Source: Candidatus Chloroploca mongolica | GTDB taxonomy: Bacteria; Chloroflexota; Chloroflexia; Chloroflexales; Chloroflexaceae | NCBI RefSeq assembly: GCF_004762035.2 | Contig: NZ_SIJK02000005.1 | Coordinates: 139,507-175,416 of the forward strand | Direction: 5' to 3' | Length of the DNA stretch: 35,910 nucleotides | Shown here: one piece after another, positions 23,861 through 31,682 of the stretch | Position numbering within the stretch: the first letter of the stretch is position 1 | Layout: each line of letters begins with the position of its first letter | The notes under the pieces: generated by a model | The model's database searches: none | Told to the model about the DNA's origin: nothing | Seen by the model: only the letters and a program-made list of their open reading frames with translations | Made by a program: the position numbers and the translations under genes

Positions 23861-23911
23861 TTTCTTTGCGCGAAAAAAGCCAGCTACGCTGGCTTTTTTC
23901 GCGCAAAGAAA
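23861..23911. terminator. Very long perfect terminator hairpin after accA
   Basis: A perfect 24-bp stem (23861-23884 with 23888-23911) closes the loop TAC. From the loop outward it is GCCAGC/GCTGGC, A6/T6, then TTTCTTTGCGCG and its complement. It terminates the accD-accA transcript and shields the importer promoter behind it. Confidence 0.95.
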
Positions 23912-23928
23912 CAAGTTTTGGACGTGTT

Positions 23929-24789
23929 TTATAAGATCCCGCGCCCACCGAAACTCTGCTGTTCTTCGTAATGTCCGATGCGGCGATACTTGTCATACCG
24001 CTGACGCATCAGGATCTCGAGGTCAAGGGCGCAGACATCTTCAAGGTGAGCCGCAATGCGTTTACCGACCGTATCTATGGTGGCGAGGCGATCGGTATGT
24101 GCGCCGCCGGGGATTTCAGGAATAATCTCGTCGATAATTTCGAGCGCATAGAGATCCTGGGCGGTCAATTTGAGGGCCCGTGCAGCATCGGGGGCGCGGG
24201 CGGCATCGCGCCACAGGATCGATGCCGTTGCCTCGGGTGAAGCGACCGAATAGATCGAGTTTTCCTGCATCAAGATGCGGTCACCGACGCTAAGCGCCAG
24301 GGCCCCACCGCTCCCACCTTCGCCAATCACCGTCACGACGATTGGTGTCTTGAGCACCGTCATGAGTTGGATGCTCTCGGCGATGGCATTGCCCTGGCCG
24401 CGTTCTTCCGACTCTTTATTCGGATCGGCGGCAGGGGTATCTACAAAACAGAGCACCGGAATACCAAACTTCTCGGCGTGGCGCATCAAGCGCTGGGCTT
24501 TACGATACCCTTCGGGATGGGGCATGCCAAAGTTACGCTTCATATTCTCGCGGGTATCATTGCCCTTCTGATGCCCGATCACCATCACCGTCCGCGTGCC
24601 GAACGAGGCCATCCCACCGACGATGGCTGCATCATCGCCAAAACGACGGTCACCGTGAAGTTCCACAAAATCTTCGCAGAGCGCGAAAATATAATCGAGC
24701 GAATGAGGGCGCTGGGGATGGCGGGCCAGTTGTACCCGATCCCAGGGCGTCAACTCGACAGGAACATGGGGCGTATCGAGCTGATCCAT
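23929..24789 (-). CDS. accA: Acetyl-CoA carboxylase carboxyltransferase subunit alpha
   Basis: The alpha subunit of the carboxyltransferase moves CO2 from carboxybiotin to acetyl-CoA to form malonyl-CoA. The 286-residue protein has DYIFALCEDFVELHGDRRFG, GMPHPEGYRKAQRLMRHAEK and VIGEGGSGGALALSVGD. It is shorter than the E. coli protein (319) because the N-terminal region is reduced. The ATG overlaps the accD stop by one base (TGATG). In Chloroflexota malonyl-CoA serves fatty acid synthesis and, in some phototrophs, the 3-hydroxypropionate cycle; which applies here cannot be told. Confidence 0.96.
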   Translation of the reverse strand: MDQLDTPHVPVELTPWDRVQLARHPQRPHSLDYIFALCEDFVELHGDRRFGDDAAIVGGMASFGTRTVMVIGHQKGNDTRENMKRNFGMPHPEGYRKAQRLMRHAEKFGIPVLCFVDTPAADPNKESEERGQGNAIAESIQLMTVLKTPIVVTVIGEGGSGGALALSVGDRILMQENSIYSVASPEATASILWRDAARAPDAARALKLTAQDLYALEIIDEIIPEIPGGAHTDRLATIDTVGKRIAAHLEDVCALDLEILMRQRYDKYRRIGHYEEQQSFGGRGIL

Positions 24790-25718
24790 CAGACCCTCCC
24801 ATGCACATAGATCGGCGTTGCGTCAGTTGCTTCCATCCCATCGTCACCTTCTTCCATGGAGGGTGACTGACGGCGATAGTGTTGCAATAAACGTGCCAGG
24901 ACATCACGTAATTCGCCACGTGGAGTGACCATATCAATCATCCCGTGGTTCAACATAAACTCGGAAGTCTGGAAGCCAGCGGGCAGTTTCTGACGCATAA
25001 TCTGCTCGATCAAGCGTTTGCCAGCAAACCCGATATTAGCCCCTGGTTCGGCAATGATCACATCGGCGACCGATGGATACGATGCGGTGACCCCGCCGTA
25101 ACACGGGTCAACAAGGATGGCAATATGGGGCTGACGCGCCTCGGCGAGGCGGCTGAGCGCCATCGTCACCTTGGCCATCTGCATCAGCGCGATGACGCCC
25201 TCTTGCTGACGTGCCCCACCCGAGGTGTTGATCGTCAAGAGGGGAATGCCAAGCTCGGCACCGCGTTCAGCTGCCCGGGACATCTTTTCGCCATAGACGC
25301 TACCCATCGACGAACCCATAAACGCGAAATCGCCGACAGCCAGAGCCATCCAGAGCCCATCAATACTGCCGACACCCGCAAGCACGGCATCGGCGAGACC
25401 GGTGCGATGTTGCGACTTCTTCAGCTTATCAGCATAAGCCTCGTCGGGAGTCACAAAGCCAAGGGGATCAGTTGGCAAGAGGTGCGCGTCGGTTTCGCTA
25501 AAGGAGCCAACATCAAGCAGGCCGATCCACTCGCGGGCACTCATGCGCATATGGTGGCCACACTTGGGACAGACCTTGAGATTGTCGTTCAGTTCTTTCC
25601 GATAGATCAGTTCGCGGCACGAGGAACATTTCACCCAGAGGTCATCGGGGATCTGGGCCTGTTCGCTACTCTGATCAGCGGGGAAACTCTTTTTCGTTCG
25701 GCGGAAAAACTCTTTCAC
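24789..25718 (-). CDS. accD: Acetyl-CoA carboxylase carboxyltransferase subunit beta
   Basis: The N-terminal zinc ribbon has the pattern C-x2-C-x15-C-x2-C (CSSCRELI and CPKCGHH, about residues 31-53), typical of AccD. It is followed by the crotonase-like fold with GDFAFMGSSMGSVYGEKMSR and NTSGGARQQEGVIALMQMAK. I chose the GTG at 25718 (MKEFFRR, 309 residues) because GGAAAG sits ten bases upstream; the in-frame TTG three codons earlier directly abuts that site. The biotin carboxylase and biotin carrier genes are not in the window. accD is followed immediately by accA. Confidence 0.95.
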   Translation of the reverse strand: MKEFFRRTKKSFPADQSSEQAQIPDDLWVKCSSCRELIYRKELNDNLKVCPKCGHHMRMSAREWIGLLDVGSFSETDAHLLPTDPLGFVTPDEAYADKLKKSQHRTGLADAVLAGVGSIDGLWMALAVGDFAFMGSSMGSVYGEKMSRAAERGAELGIPLLTINTSGGARQQEGVIALMQMAKVTMALSRLAEARQPHIAILVDPCYGGVTASYPSVADVIIAEPGANIGFAGKRLIEQIMRQKLPAGFQTSEFMLNHGMIDMVTPRGELRDVLARLLQHYRRQSPSMEEGDDGMEATDATPIYVHGRV

Positions 25719-25802
25719 GTGCAGCAATCTTTCCGGGAGGGTTAGAACCTCCTCATGAGGCGCACAGCCTTTGTGTATTCTATCACAGCCAGATCTTGCT
25801 GT

Positions 25803-25811
25803 ATTATAGCA
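25803..25811 (-). promoter_or_regulatory. Extended -10 promoter of accD-accA
   Basis: The minus strand reads TGCTATAAT, with TATAAT at 25808-25803. No convincing -35 lies upstream, in keeping with an extended -10 promoter. The leader would be about 80 bases. Confidence 0.6.
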
Positions 25812-25858
25812 TTTCTTTGTGGTGATGGAAGCTATCAGGTCTAGTGGAGGATGCTATC

Positions 25859-25902
25859 CATTTGGCTAGGTGGCGGGCGTGCGCCCGCCACCTAGCCAAA
25901 TG
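25859..25902. repeat. Perfect 20-bp inverted repeat in the accD-ppa intergenic region
   Basis: The arm 25859-25878 and its exact complement 25883-25902 flank a GTGC loop. ACCTAGCCAAA from the right arm occurs again at 25993-26003. The 378-base gap 25719-26096 otherwise contains the two outward-facing promoters and a degenerate GC-rich inverted segment near 25930-25975, with no gene I can support. It may be a small dispersed repeat or a terminator-like structure. Confidence 0.75.
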
Positions 25903-26047
25903 CAGATGGCAGATTTGCGATGATAGATTGGGCGCAGCGCATCGGGACGCAGTCGGCGTCGCGCTGATGCCCGAACAGGTCGCATGGGCACGACCTAGCC
26001 AAAGAGTGCTTTTAGGTGCATAGGGCTGCCGCTGAATAGCTATCACA

Positions 26048-26056
26048 TGCTATAAT
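26048..26056 (+). promoter_or_regulatory. Extended -10 promoter of ppa
   Basis: TGCTATAAT (TATAAT at 26051-26056) is identical to the accD and rpsO elements. Transcription would begin near 26063, 34 bases before the ATG at 26097; this also argues against the longer frame from 26055. Confidence 0.7.
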
Positions 26057-26096
26057 GGCGATGTTTGTGCAAGAAGGGTCTATTGAGGGGCCGACA

Positions 26097-26648
26097 ATGC
26101 AGAATTATTGGCATGATTTGGATCCGGGGCCGAATGTCCCCGATGTGATCCATACGGTTGTAGAGATTCCCAAAGGTTCACGGAACAAGTACGAGTTCGA
26201 TAAGCGGATCGGGGCTTTTAAGCTTGATCGGGTGCTCTATTCAGCCGTGCAGTACCCTGGTGATTATGGGTTTATTCCCCAGACGTACTACGACGATAAC
26301 GATCCCCTTGATGTGCTGGTGATGACGAACTTGCCCACATTCACGGGCTGTATCGTCGAAGCCCGCCCCATCGGGGTCTTCCGGATGCTCGATAAGGGCG
26401 AAGCTGATGATAAGATCCTGGCGGTATTGCAGTATGATCCGTTCTTTTCGAGTTTCCTGGATTATACCGACCTTCCGCCGCACTATTTGAAGGAAGTCGA
26501 GCACTTCTTTACGGTGTATAAGGATCTTGAGGGTACGCGGGTAGAGCCGGTAGGCTGGGAGCATGTTGATGTTGCGCGGCAGCGTATCCATTATGCGATC
26601 AATACCTACTGGGATATGCGCGCTGGGCGCAGTATCAAGCGTGGCTGA
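26097..26648 (+). CDS. ppa: Inorganic pyrophosphatase (family I)
   Basis: This soluble enzyme splits pyrophosphate and so pulls biosynthetic reactions forward. The 183-residue protein carries IPKGSRNKYEFDKRIGAFKL, YPGDYGFIPQT and the metal-binding signature DDNDPLDVL. GAGGGG lies about seven bases before the ATG at 26097. It is the first gene of a run with a Nudix hydrolase and ybeY. Length is typical of bacterial family I enzymes. Confidence 0.97.
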   Translation: MQNYWHDLDPGPNVPDVIHTVVEIPKGSRNKYEFDKRIGAFKLDRVLYSAVQYPGDYGFIPQTYYDDNDPLDVLVMTNLPTFTGCIVEARPIGVFRMLDKGEADDKILAVLQYDPFFSSFLDYTDLPPHYLKEVEHFFTVYKDLEGTRVEPVGWEHVDVARQRIHYAINTYWDMRAGRSIKRG

Positions 26649-26664
26649 TAAAAAGTCTTTGCCT

Positions 26665-27123
26665 ATGCCCGCACGTTCCAATCACGCGCTTACCCATCGT
26701 ACCGCCTATTCTGCGGGTGGGGTGATGTTTCGTGTGCTTCAAGATCAGATCGAGGTCGCCCTGATTGCTACGGATCGGGGCGGCCGTTGGGGTTTACCCA
26801 AAGGTCATGTCAATCGCGGTGAGACGGCTGAAGCGGCTGCGTTACGCGAGGTGGCCGAAGAGACTGGCCTTGAAGGGGCAATTGTGTGTCACCTTGCGAC
26901 GATCGAGTACTGGTTTCGCGCCGGACCTTCCCGGGTGCATAAGTATGTCGATCTCTTTTTGATGCGCTATGAGCGCGGTGAGGTTCGCCCCCAGCAGAGT
27001 GAAGTGGACGATGCCCGCTGGTTTCCCCTTGATGAGGCGGTGTTGCGCGTTTCGTTTGCCCGCGAACGTGATGTGCTGGTGCAGGTGCAGAACCTGATTT
27101 TTCGTGATGAGGAGCATCAGTAA
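26665..27123 (+). CDS. Nudix hydrolase
   Basis: The 152-residue protein contains a full Nudix box, GHVNRGETAEAAALREVAEE followed by TGL, so it should hydrolyse a nucleoside diphosphate linked to another moiety. YSAGGVMFRV at the N-terminus and EVDDARWFPLDEA near the end complete the fold; the preceding RWGLPKG is the usual run-in to the box. The pattern resembles Ap4A- or 8-oxo-dGTP-type enzymes, but the substrate cannot be read off. No ribosome-binding site is evident. The start may be the ATG at 26665 or the GTG at 26641, which overlaps the ppa stop. Confidence 0.92.
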   Translation: MPARSNHALTHRTAYSAGGVMFRVLQDQIEVALIATDRGGRWGLPKGHVNRGETAEAAALREVAEETGLEGAIVCHLATIEYWFRAGPSRVHKYVDLFLMRYERGEVRPQQSEVDDARWFPLDEAVLRVSFARERDVLVQVQNLIFRDEEHQ

Positions 27124-27188
27124 GCTGCGAGCCTTCGTGCTGCAAGCTTGATTGTCTGTTGGGCCTGCGCCTGTCTGGTTGATGGGAT

Positions 27189-27680
27189 ATGAGTCGTTAT
27201 CAGATTGATGTACTGGTGGAAGATGGGTTGGAGGCAGAGGTCGCTATGGTCGGCCTCGATCTGGCGCTGGTTGAGCAGGCCGTGGCCGCCGTACTTGCGC
27301 TTGAAGACGTCGCTGGCCCGCTGGAGGTGAGTATTTTGCTCGCCAATGATGCGCGCCTGCAGGCCCTGAATTGTGATTTTCGTGGCCTTGATGAGCCGAC
27401 CGATGTGCTTTCGTTTGCCGATGATGGCGATGGTGCCGCGTTTGTGGCTCAACCCGATGCGGTGCGCTACCTCGGTGATGTTGCCCTTTCGTATGAGCGG
27501 GTCGTCGCTCAGGCGCACGAGTATGGCCATAGCCTCGACCGCGAACTCGCTTATTTGACGGTTCATGGTATGCTGCATCTGCTTGGCTATGATCACGAAC
27601 GCGGCCCCGATGATGCCGCTTTGATGCGCGCCCGCGAAGAGGCTGCCCTCGCCCAGCTTGTGCTCCCCGAAACACCATGA
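27189..27680 (+). CDS. ybeY: Endoribonuclease YbeY (rRNA maturation factor)
   Basis: YbeY is a zinc-dependent single-strand RNase for 16S rRNA 3' processing and ribosome quality control. The 163-residue protein has the catalytic HGMLHLLGYDH (H126, H130, H136) and the conserved FRGLDEPTDVLSF upstream. The N-terminal 45 residues are slightly longer than in E. coli. The stop codon overlaps the ATG of the glycosyltransferase fusion by four bases (ATGA), so the two are coupled. Confidence 0.96.
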   Translation: MSRYQIDVLVEDGLEAEVAMVGLDLALVEQAVAAVLALEDVAGPLEVSILLANDARLQALNCDFRGLDEPTDVLSFADDGDGAAFVAQPDAVRYLGDVALSYERVVAQAHEYGHSLDRELAYLTVHGMLHLLGYDHERGPDDAALMRAREEAALAQLVLPETP

Positions 27681-29797
27681 AGATTTTGATTGTCTTGACC
27701 TATTACCACCCCCACTGGACCGGGTTGACGGTCCACGCGGTACGGGTGGCCGAGCATTTGGCCGTGCGTGGGCACCAGGTGACGGTGTTAACCAGTCGCC
27801 ATGCTTCCGATCTTGCCCGCGATGAGATGCTCAATGGGGTGCGGGTCGTGCGCTTGCAACCAGTCGCGCGCTTTAGTCGTGGGATGGTGACACCGGCGTT
27901 TCCCTGGGCGGCGGCGCGCCTGATTGCGGAACATGAGGTGGTGCAGATCCATACGCCGCTGCCTGAAGCCCCGCTGGTGGCGCTGCTCTGTCGGAGCCTG
28001 GGGCGGCCGCTGTTGATGACGCATCACGGTGATGTGGTGATGCCGGATAGCCCTGTTGAGCAGTTGTTGGAACAGGCGGCATTTCAGGTGCTGCGTACCG
28101 CCGCGAGCCTCGCCGATGGCCTTACTTCGTATAGTGAGGATTATGCCCGTCATTCGCGCTTGCTCTCGCCTTTTCATGAAAAGCTGACCTGTATTTTGCC
28201 GCCGGTTGAGTTCCCTGAACCCGATTCCACCGCTGCCGCTGCCTGGAAGCAGGAACTTGGCCTGGCTGACCGGCGTTTGATCGGCTTTGGGGGCCGTTGG
28301 GTCAGTGAGAAGGGGTTTGACGATCTGCTCCGTGCCTTGCCGCTGATCCGTGCCGAGGTGCCCGAGGCGCATCTGGTCTTTGCCGGTGAGCGCAATGTGG
28401 TCTACGATGATTTTTATGCGATCTGCCGCCCCCTGATCGAGGCTGAGCAGGAGCATATCACCTTTCTGGGGTTGATCAAGGATCGCGAGCGGCTTGCCAG
28501 TTTCTATGCGATGCTCGATCTTTTTGTGCTGCCCAGCCATACCGATATGATGGCAATTACCCAGGTCGAGGCGCTGCTCTGTGGGACGCCGGTGGTGGCG
28601 ACGGATATTCCTGGGGCGCGGGTGGTGGTGCGTGAGACTGGTTTTGGGCAACTTGCGCCGCCGCACGATCCGCCGGGCTTGGCGCGGACGATTCTGGCGA
28701 CCCTGGCCAAGCGTGAGCGTTATCGCCCGAGCCGGGATGTGGTGTGTCGGATCTTTGATACGGATCAAACGATGAACGCTTATGAGCAGTTGCTGGCCCG
28801 GTTGGTGCAGACGCGGAGTCGCTCTGATCTTGGGGCACGGGCATCACGTCGGCTGGTCGGTGGTTCCTGGCCTGCCCTGGCGGCGGCCCCAATGACGGCG
28901 GCAGCTTCGCTTCATTCGCTCAACGGGGCGCCTCAGGCGCACACCGGGCTTTCCGCCGACGATCGGGCTTTGCTTGGGCAGTTGTTGCGCAACGAGGCTG
29001 ATATGGCCTATCGCCGCCGTGCGCCGACGCTGCTTGGCTTTCTCGATCTCCACGATGGCGAGACGGTGCTCGATTGTGGCTGCGGGATGGGGGTGTATCT
29101 GATGATGATGGGCCGTCTCCGCCGACTCAACCTGATCGGTGTTGATGGCGATCGCGAGCGTTTGCACTGGGCCGAGCGCGAGCAGGTGCCCGCCGATCTG
29201 TCCGAGGTTGATATTCATCAGTTGCCCTTTGCTGATGCGAGTTTTGATAAGGTGCTGATGAGTGAGGTGCTAGAGCATCTGCAGGATGATCGCGGGGCGC
29301 TGCGCGAGATCTGGCGCATTCTCAAGCCTGGTGGCATCCTTGCGATCAGTGTGCCGCACGCCAATTATCCCTTCTGGTGGGATCCGATCAATAAGACGAT
29401 CGAGGCGTTTGGGGGGCAACCGATCACCAGTGCCGGGCCAATTACCGGCATCTGGAGCAACCACGAGCGCCTGTATCTGCCTGAGCAACTACGTGAGGCG
29501 GTGCGTGAGGCTGGTTTCACGGTCGAGGTGGTGGAAGAACAGACCCACTATTCCTTCCCGTTTATTCATTTCATTGTGTACAGCATTGGCAAGCCGTTGA
29601 TCGAGCGCAATCTGTTGCCCAAAGGGCTGCGTGATAGTGCTGACCGCTTTCGTGGCGAGCGCAACAGCGGTAGCCCCTTGAATCCGATCAACCTCGGGGT
29701 GGGGCTGTTTCGGCTCTTTGATGCGCGCAATGACCGTTTGCGGGGTACTGAGCGGACGTTTGTGACGCTGGCGTTGAAGGCGCGGAAGCCTGGGTGA
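27677..29797 (+). CDS. Fusion of GT4 glycosyltransferase and SAM methyltransferase
   Basis: The 706-residue protein joins two enzymes. Residues 1 to ~385 are a GT-B, family 4 glycosyltransferase: MKILIVLTYYHPHWTGLTVH opening, GFGGRWVSEKGFDDLLRALP, and the donor-site segment DMMAITQVEALLCGTPVV. In the usual E-x7-E motif the first Glu is Asp. After a linker with Ala-rich sequence (~395-430), residues ~435-600 form a class I methyltransferase with LDCGCGMGVYLMM (near residue 465), DIHQLPFADASFDKVLMSEV and RILKPGGILAISVPHANYPF. A C-terminal region follows. The likely role is adding and methylating a sugar on a surface or lipid-linked glycan, an inference. The frame shows no stop or shift at the junction. 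Confidence 0.9.
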   Translation: MKILIVLTYYHPHWTGLTVHAVRVAEHLAVRGHQVTVLTSRHASDLARDEMLNGVRVVRLQPVARFSRGMVTPAFPWAAARLIAEHEVVQIHTPLPEAPLVALLCRSLGRPLLMTHHGDVVMPDSPVEQLLEQAAFQVLRTAASLADGLTSYSEDYARHSRLLSPFHEKLTCILPPVEFPEPDSTAAAAWKQELGLADRRLIGFGGRWVSEKGFDDLLRALPLIRAEVPEAHLVFAGERNVVYDDFYAICRPLIEAEQEHITFLGLIKDRERLASFYAMLDLFVLPSHTDMMAITQVEALLCGTPVVATDIPGARVVVRETGFGQLAPPHDPPGLARTILATLAKRERYRPSRDVVCRIFDTDQTMNAYEQLLARLVQTRSRSDLGARASRRLVGGSWPALAAAPMTAAASLHSLNGAPQAHTGLSADDRALLGQLLRNEADMAYRRRAPTLLGFLDLHDGETVLDCGCGMGVYLMMMGRLRRLNLIGVDGDRERLHWAEREQVPADLSEVDIHQLPFADASFDKVLMSEVLEHLQDDRGALREIWRILKPGGILAISVPHANYPFWWDPINKTIEAFGGQPITSAGPITGIWSNHERLYLPEQLREAVREAGFTVEVVEEQTHYSFPFIHFIVYSIGKPLIERNLLPKGLRDSADRFRGERNSGSPLNPINLGVGLFRLFDARNDRLRGTERTFVTLALKARKPG

Positions 29798-29814
29798 GAG
29801 GCGCGGAGGTTTTG

Positions 29815-29949
29815 ATGCAAAGGCGCGAAGGCGCAGAGGTTTTTGACGCAAAGGCGCGAAGGCGCAGAGGTTTTTAGGTAACTTTGCGTCTTTGCGTCTT
29901 TGCGTCTTTGCGTCAATAGGTAACTTTGCGTCTTTGCGTCTTTGCGTCA
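29815..29949. repeat. Inverted set of tandem TTTGCGTC-type repeats
   Basis: On the left, two 30-base copies of GCAAAGGCGCGAAGGCGCAG end in AGGTTTT. On the right, AGGTAAC is followed by four TTTGCGTC octamers and then again by AGGTAAC and three octamers. The two halves are in opposite orientation, so they can pair. It lies between convergent genes and may act as a terminator. It is a low-complexity repeat, not coding. Confidence 0.85.
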
Positions 29950-29955
29950 AAAGAA

Positions 29956-31674
29956 TTAGCGTTGGAGGTACCAGCGTTCGATGTTCCAGTAGTAGCGTGG
30001 TGAACTGAGGTCGATCGGGCCATCGAGCGTGGTGATCGCTTCGTTGAGCATAACGGGCATCTGGTCAACCCAGAGGAAGAGGTAGGGCAGATCTTCGGCG
30101 ATGATCGCCTGGGTCTGTCTGAGTGCTGCTACGCGCTGGTCAAGGTTGTAGAGCTGGCGCGCGGCTTCGGCGTTGGCATCGTAGGCAGAATTGCGATAGC
30201 CAACGACGTTCCGTGTGGCGCGGGTATCGGCGTCACCCTGATTGAGTTGGCTTGAGTGAAAGAGCGCAAAATCGTCGGGGTCATAGAAGGCGACATCGCC
30301 AAAGCTCGGATCGCCCGCGCCGTTGATCCAGCCGCCCATCAGCAGATCGAAGGCAAAGGGTGGAGCGTAGCGCGCCCGGATGACCTCGTCAAAACTGCCG
30401 GTCTCAACCTCGATCGCCATCCCGATGGTCGCAGCGGCGGCGGCGATCTGGCGAGCAGCGAGCAAGCGGCGCTCGTCGTCGTCGCGCACATAGAGGCTCA
30501 CGGTCAGCGTGGTGTCATCGCGCTGGCGGATTGTTGCGCCGTCAGGCAAGACCCAGCCAGCTTCATCGAGCAGCGTGCGGGCGGTTTCGAGGTTGACCGG
30601 CGTGTTTGGCGGTGGGGTGAGATCGGCCCATGAGCCGGGGAGGGCCGTGGAGCCGAAGGTGATGCCCTGGCCTTTGGTGGCGCCTTCGACCAACCGCGGG
30701 ATATCGAGGGCCAGGGCGAGCGCCTGACGCAGGCGGAGGTCGGCAAAGGGCCGTCCTTCACGCAGATTGAAGCCGACAAAATAGTAGCCATTCTCGGGGT
30801 AGGCCGAGGCGCGCACCCCGGCAGGCGGGGTCAGCGTCGGGAACCATGGCAATTCGGCGAGCAGCAAGCGCTGGTCGCTCAGCTGATCCAGGGTTGCCGC
30901 AGGATCGGCGAGCAGCTGAAAAGTGATCGTTTCGAGCAACGGCGCACCGTGATGATAGCGCTCGAACCGTTCAAGCACCAGCGTACGGCCTGGCGCAACG
31001 CTAGCCAGTTGAAACGGCCCGCTGCCGACTGGCATAGCCCAGGCATTGAAACTGGCAATATCTTGATCCAGCAACTGATGGCGGGGCAAAATAGGCAGCG
31101 CCATCGTCGCGAGGATGGGGGCAAAACGACTTGTCAGGGTCATCACGACGGTATCGGGGGCGGGGGCGGTCGCTGCACTGATATAGCGCAGATCGGCGAG
31201 CAAGGCCGTCGTGGTGAGTGGCAGGTTCCGCAGGCGTTCCAGCGTAAAGAGCACATCGGCGGCGGTGAGTGGCTCGCCATCGTGCCAGGTGAGATTGCTG
31301 CGGAGGGTAAAGGTCAGCACGCGCCCATCGGCATCGGTGATCCAGCGTTCGGCGAGATCAGGGACAGGCCGCAACTGGCTATCGAGGCGCAGTAGGCCAC
31401 TATAGAGCAGCGCGACAAGCTGCTCTTCATCGCGTGAGCGAGGCTGCCAGGGACGCAACGCGGGCACGTCGGCGGCGAGGCGGATCGTCAATTCGCCGCC
31501 ACGCGGCAACGGCGTCGGGGTTGGCGGCAGAACCTCGGTTGGCGCAGAGGGTGGTTCGGGAAGTGAGGTTGGCGTTGCCGAGCCGGGCATGCTACAGGCA
31601 GCCAGCCAGGCAAACAGCATGATCGAGGCCCCGAGGCTAAGCAGCAAGGGGCGCAGCGTTGCGATAAAACTCAT
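29956..31674 (-). CDS. Family 5 (peptide/nickel-type) solute-binding lipoprotein
   Basis: The 572-residue protein has a signal peptide ending in LAAC (C27) and a Pro/Thr/Ser linker (~30-58). The SBP_bac_5 domain follows: GELTIRLAADVPALRPWQPR, LTFTLRSNLTWHDGEPLTAA, VGSGPFQLASVAPGRTLVLE, LRLRQALALALDIPRLVEG and a late FDLLMGGWINGAGDP. The start at 31674 is eight bases after the stop of the preceding lipoprotein gene. The site has no clear ribosome-binding sequence. TATAAT lies seven bases upstream, so a leaderless start inside the operon is possible. No permease gene is adjacent. It is distinct from the binding protein at 6474. Confidence 0.9.
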   Translation of the reverse strand: MSFIATLRPLLLSLGASIMLFAWLAACSMPGSATPTSLPEPPSAPTEVLPPTPTPLPRGGELTIRLAADVPALRPWQPRSRDEEQLVALLYSGLLRLDSQLRPVPDLAERWITDADGRVLTFTLRSNLTWHDGEPLTAADVLFTLERLRNLPLTTTALLADLRYISAATAPAPDTVVMTLTSRFAPILATMALPILPRHQLLDQDIASFNAWAMPVGSGPFQLASVAPGRTLVLERFERYHHGAPLLETITFQLLADPAATLDQLSDQRLLLAELPWFPTLTPPAGVRASAYPENGYYFVGFNLREGRPFADLRLRQALALALDIPRLVEGATKGQGITFGSTALPGSWADLTPPPNTPVNLETARTLLDEAGWVLPDGATIRQRDDTTLTVSLYVRDDDERRLLAARQIAAAAATIGMAIEVETGSFDEVIRARYAPPFAFDLLMGGWINGAGDPSFGDVAFYDPDDFALFHSSQLNQGDADTRATRNVVGYRNSAYDANAEAARQLYNLDQRVAALRQTQAIIAEDLPYLFLWVDQMPVMLNEAITTLDGPIDLSSPRYYWNIERWYLQR

Positions 31675-31682
31675 AAGGCCTA

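Noticed and set aside
25804-26046. An 80-residue minus-strand frame in the accD-ppa gap
   Set aside because: It is a reading of the inverted repeat region with His/Arg/Ser-rich sequence and no start signals.
29881-29949. Direct repeats that could suggest a CRISPR array
   Set aside because: The units are eight bases with no spacers and no cas genes nearby, so this is simple tandem repetition.
29489-29950. Minus-strand frames with TQRRKDAK-type repeats
   Set aside because: They are translations of the TTTGCGTC low-complexity DNA and lie opposite the end of the GT4-methyltransferase gene; no ribosome site or protein-like composition.
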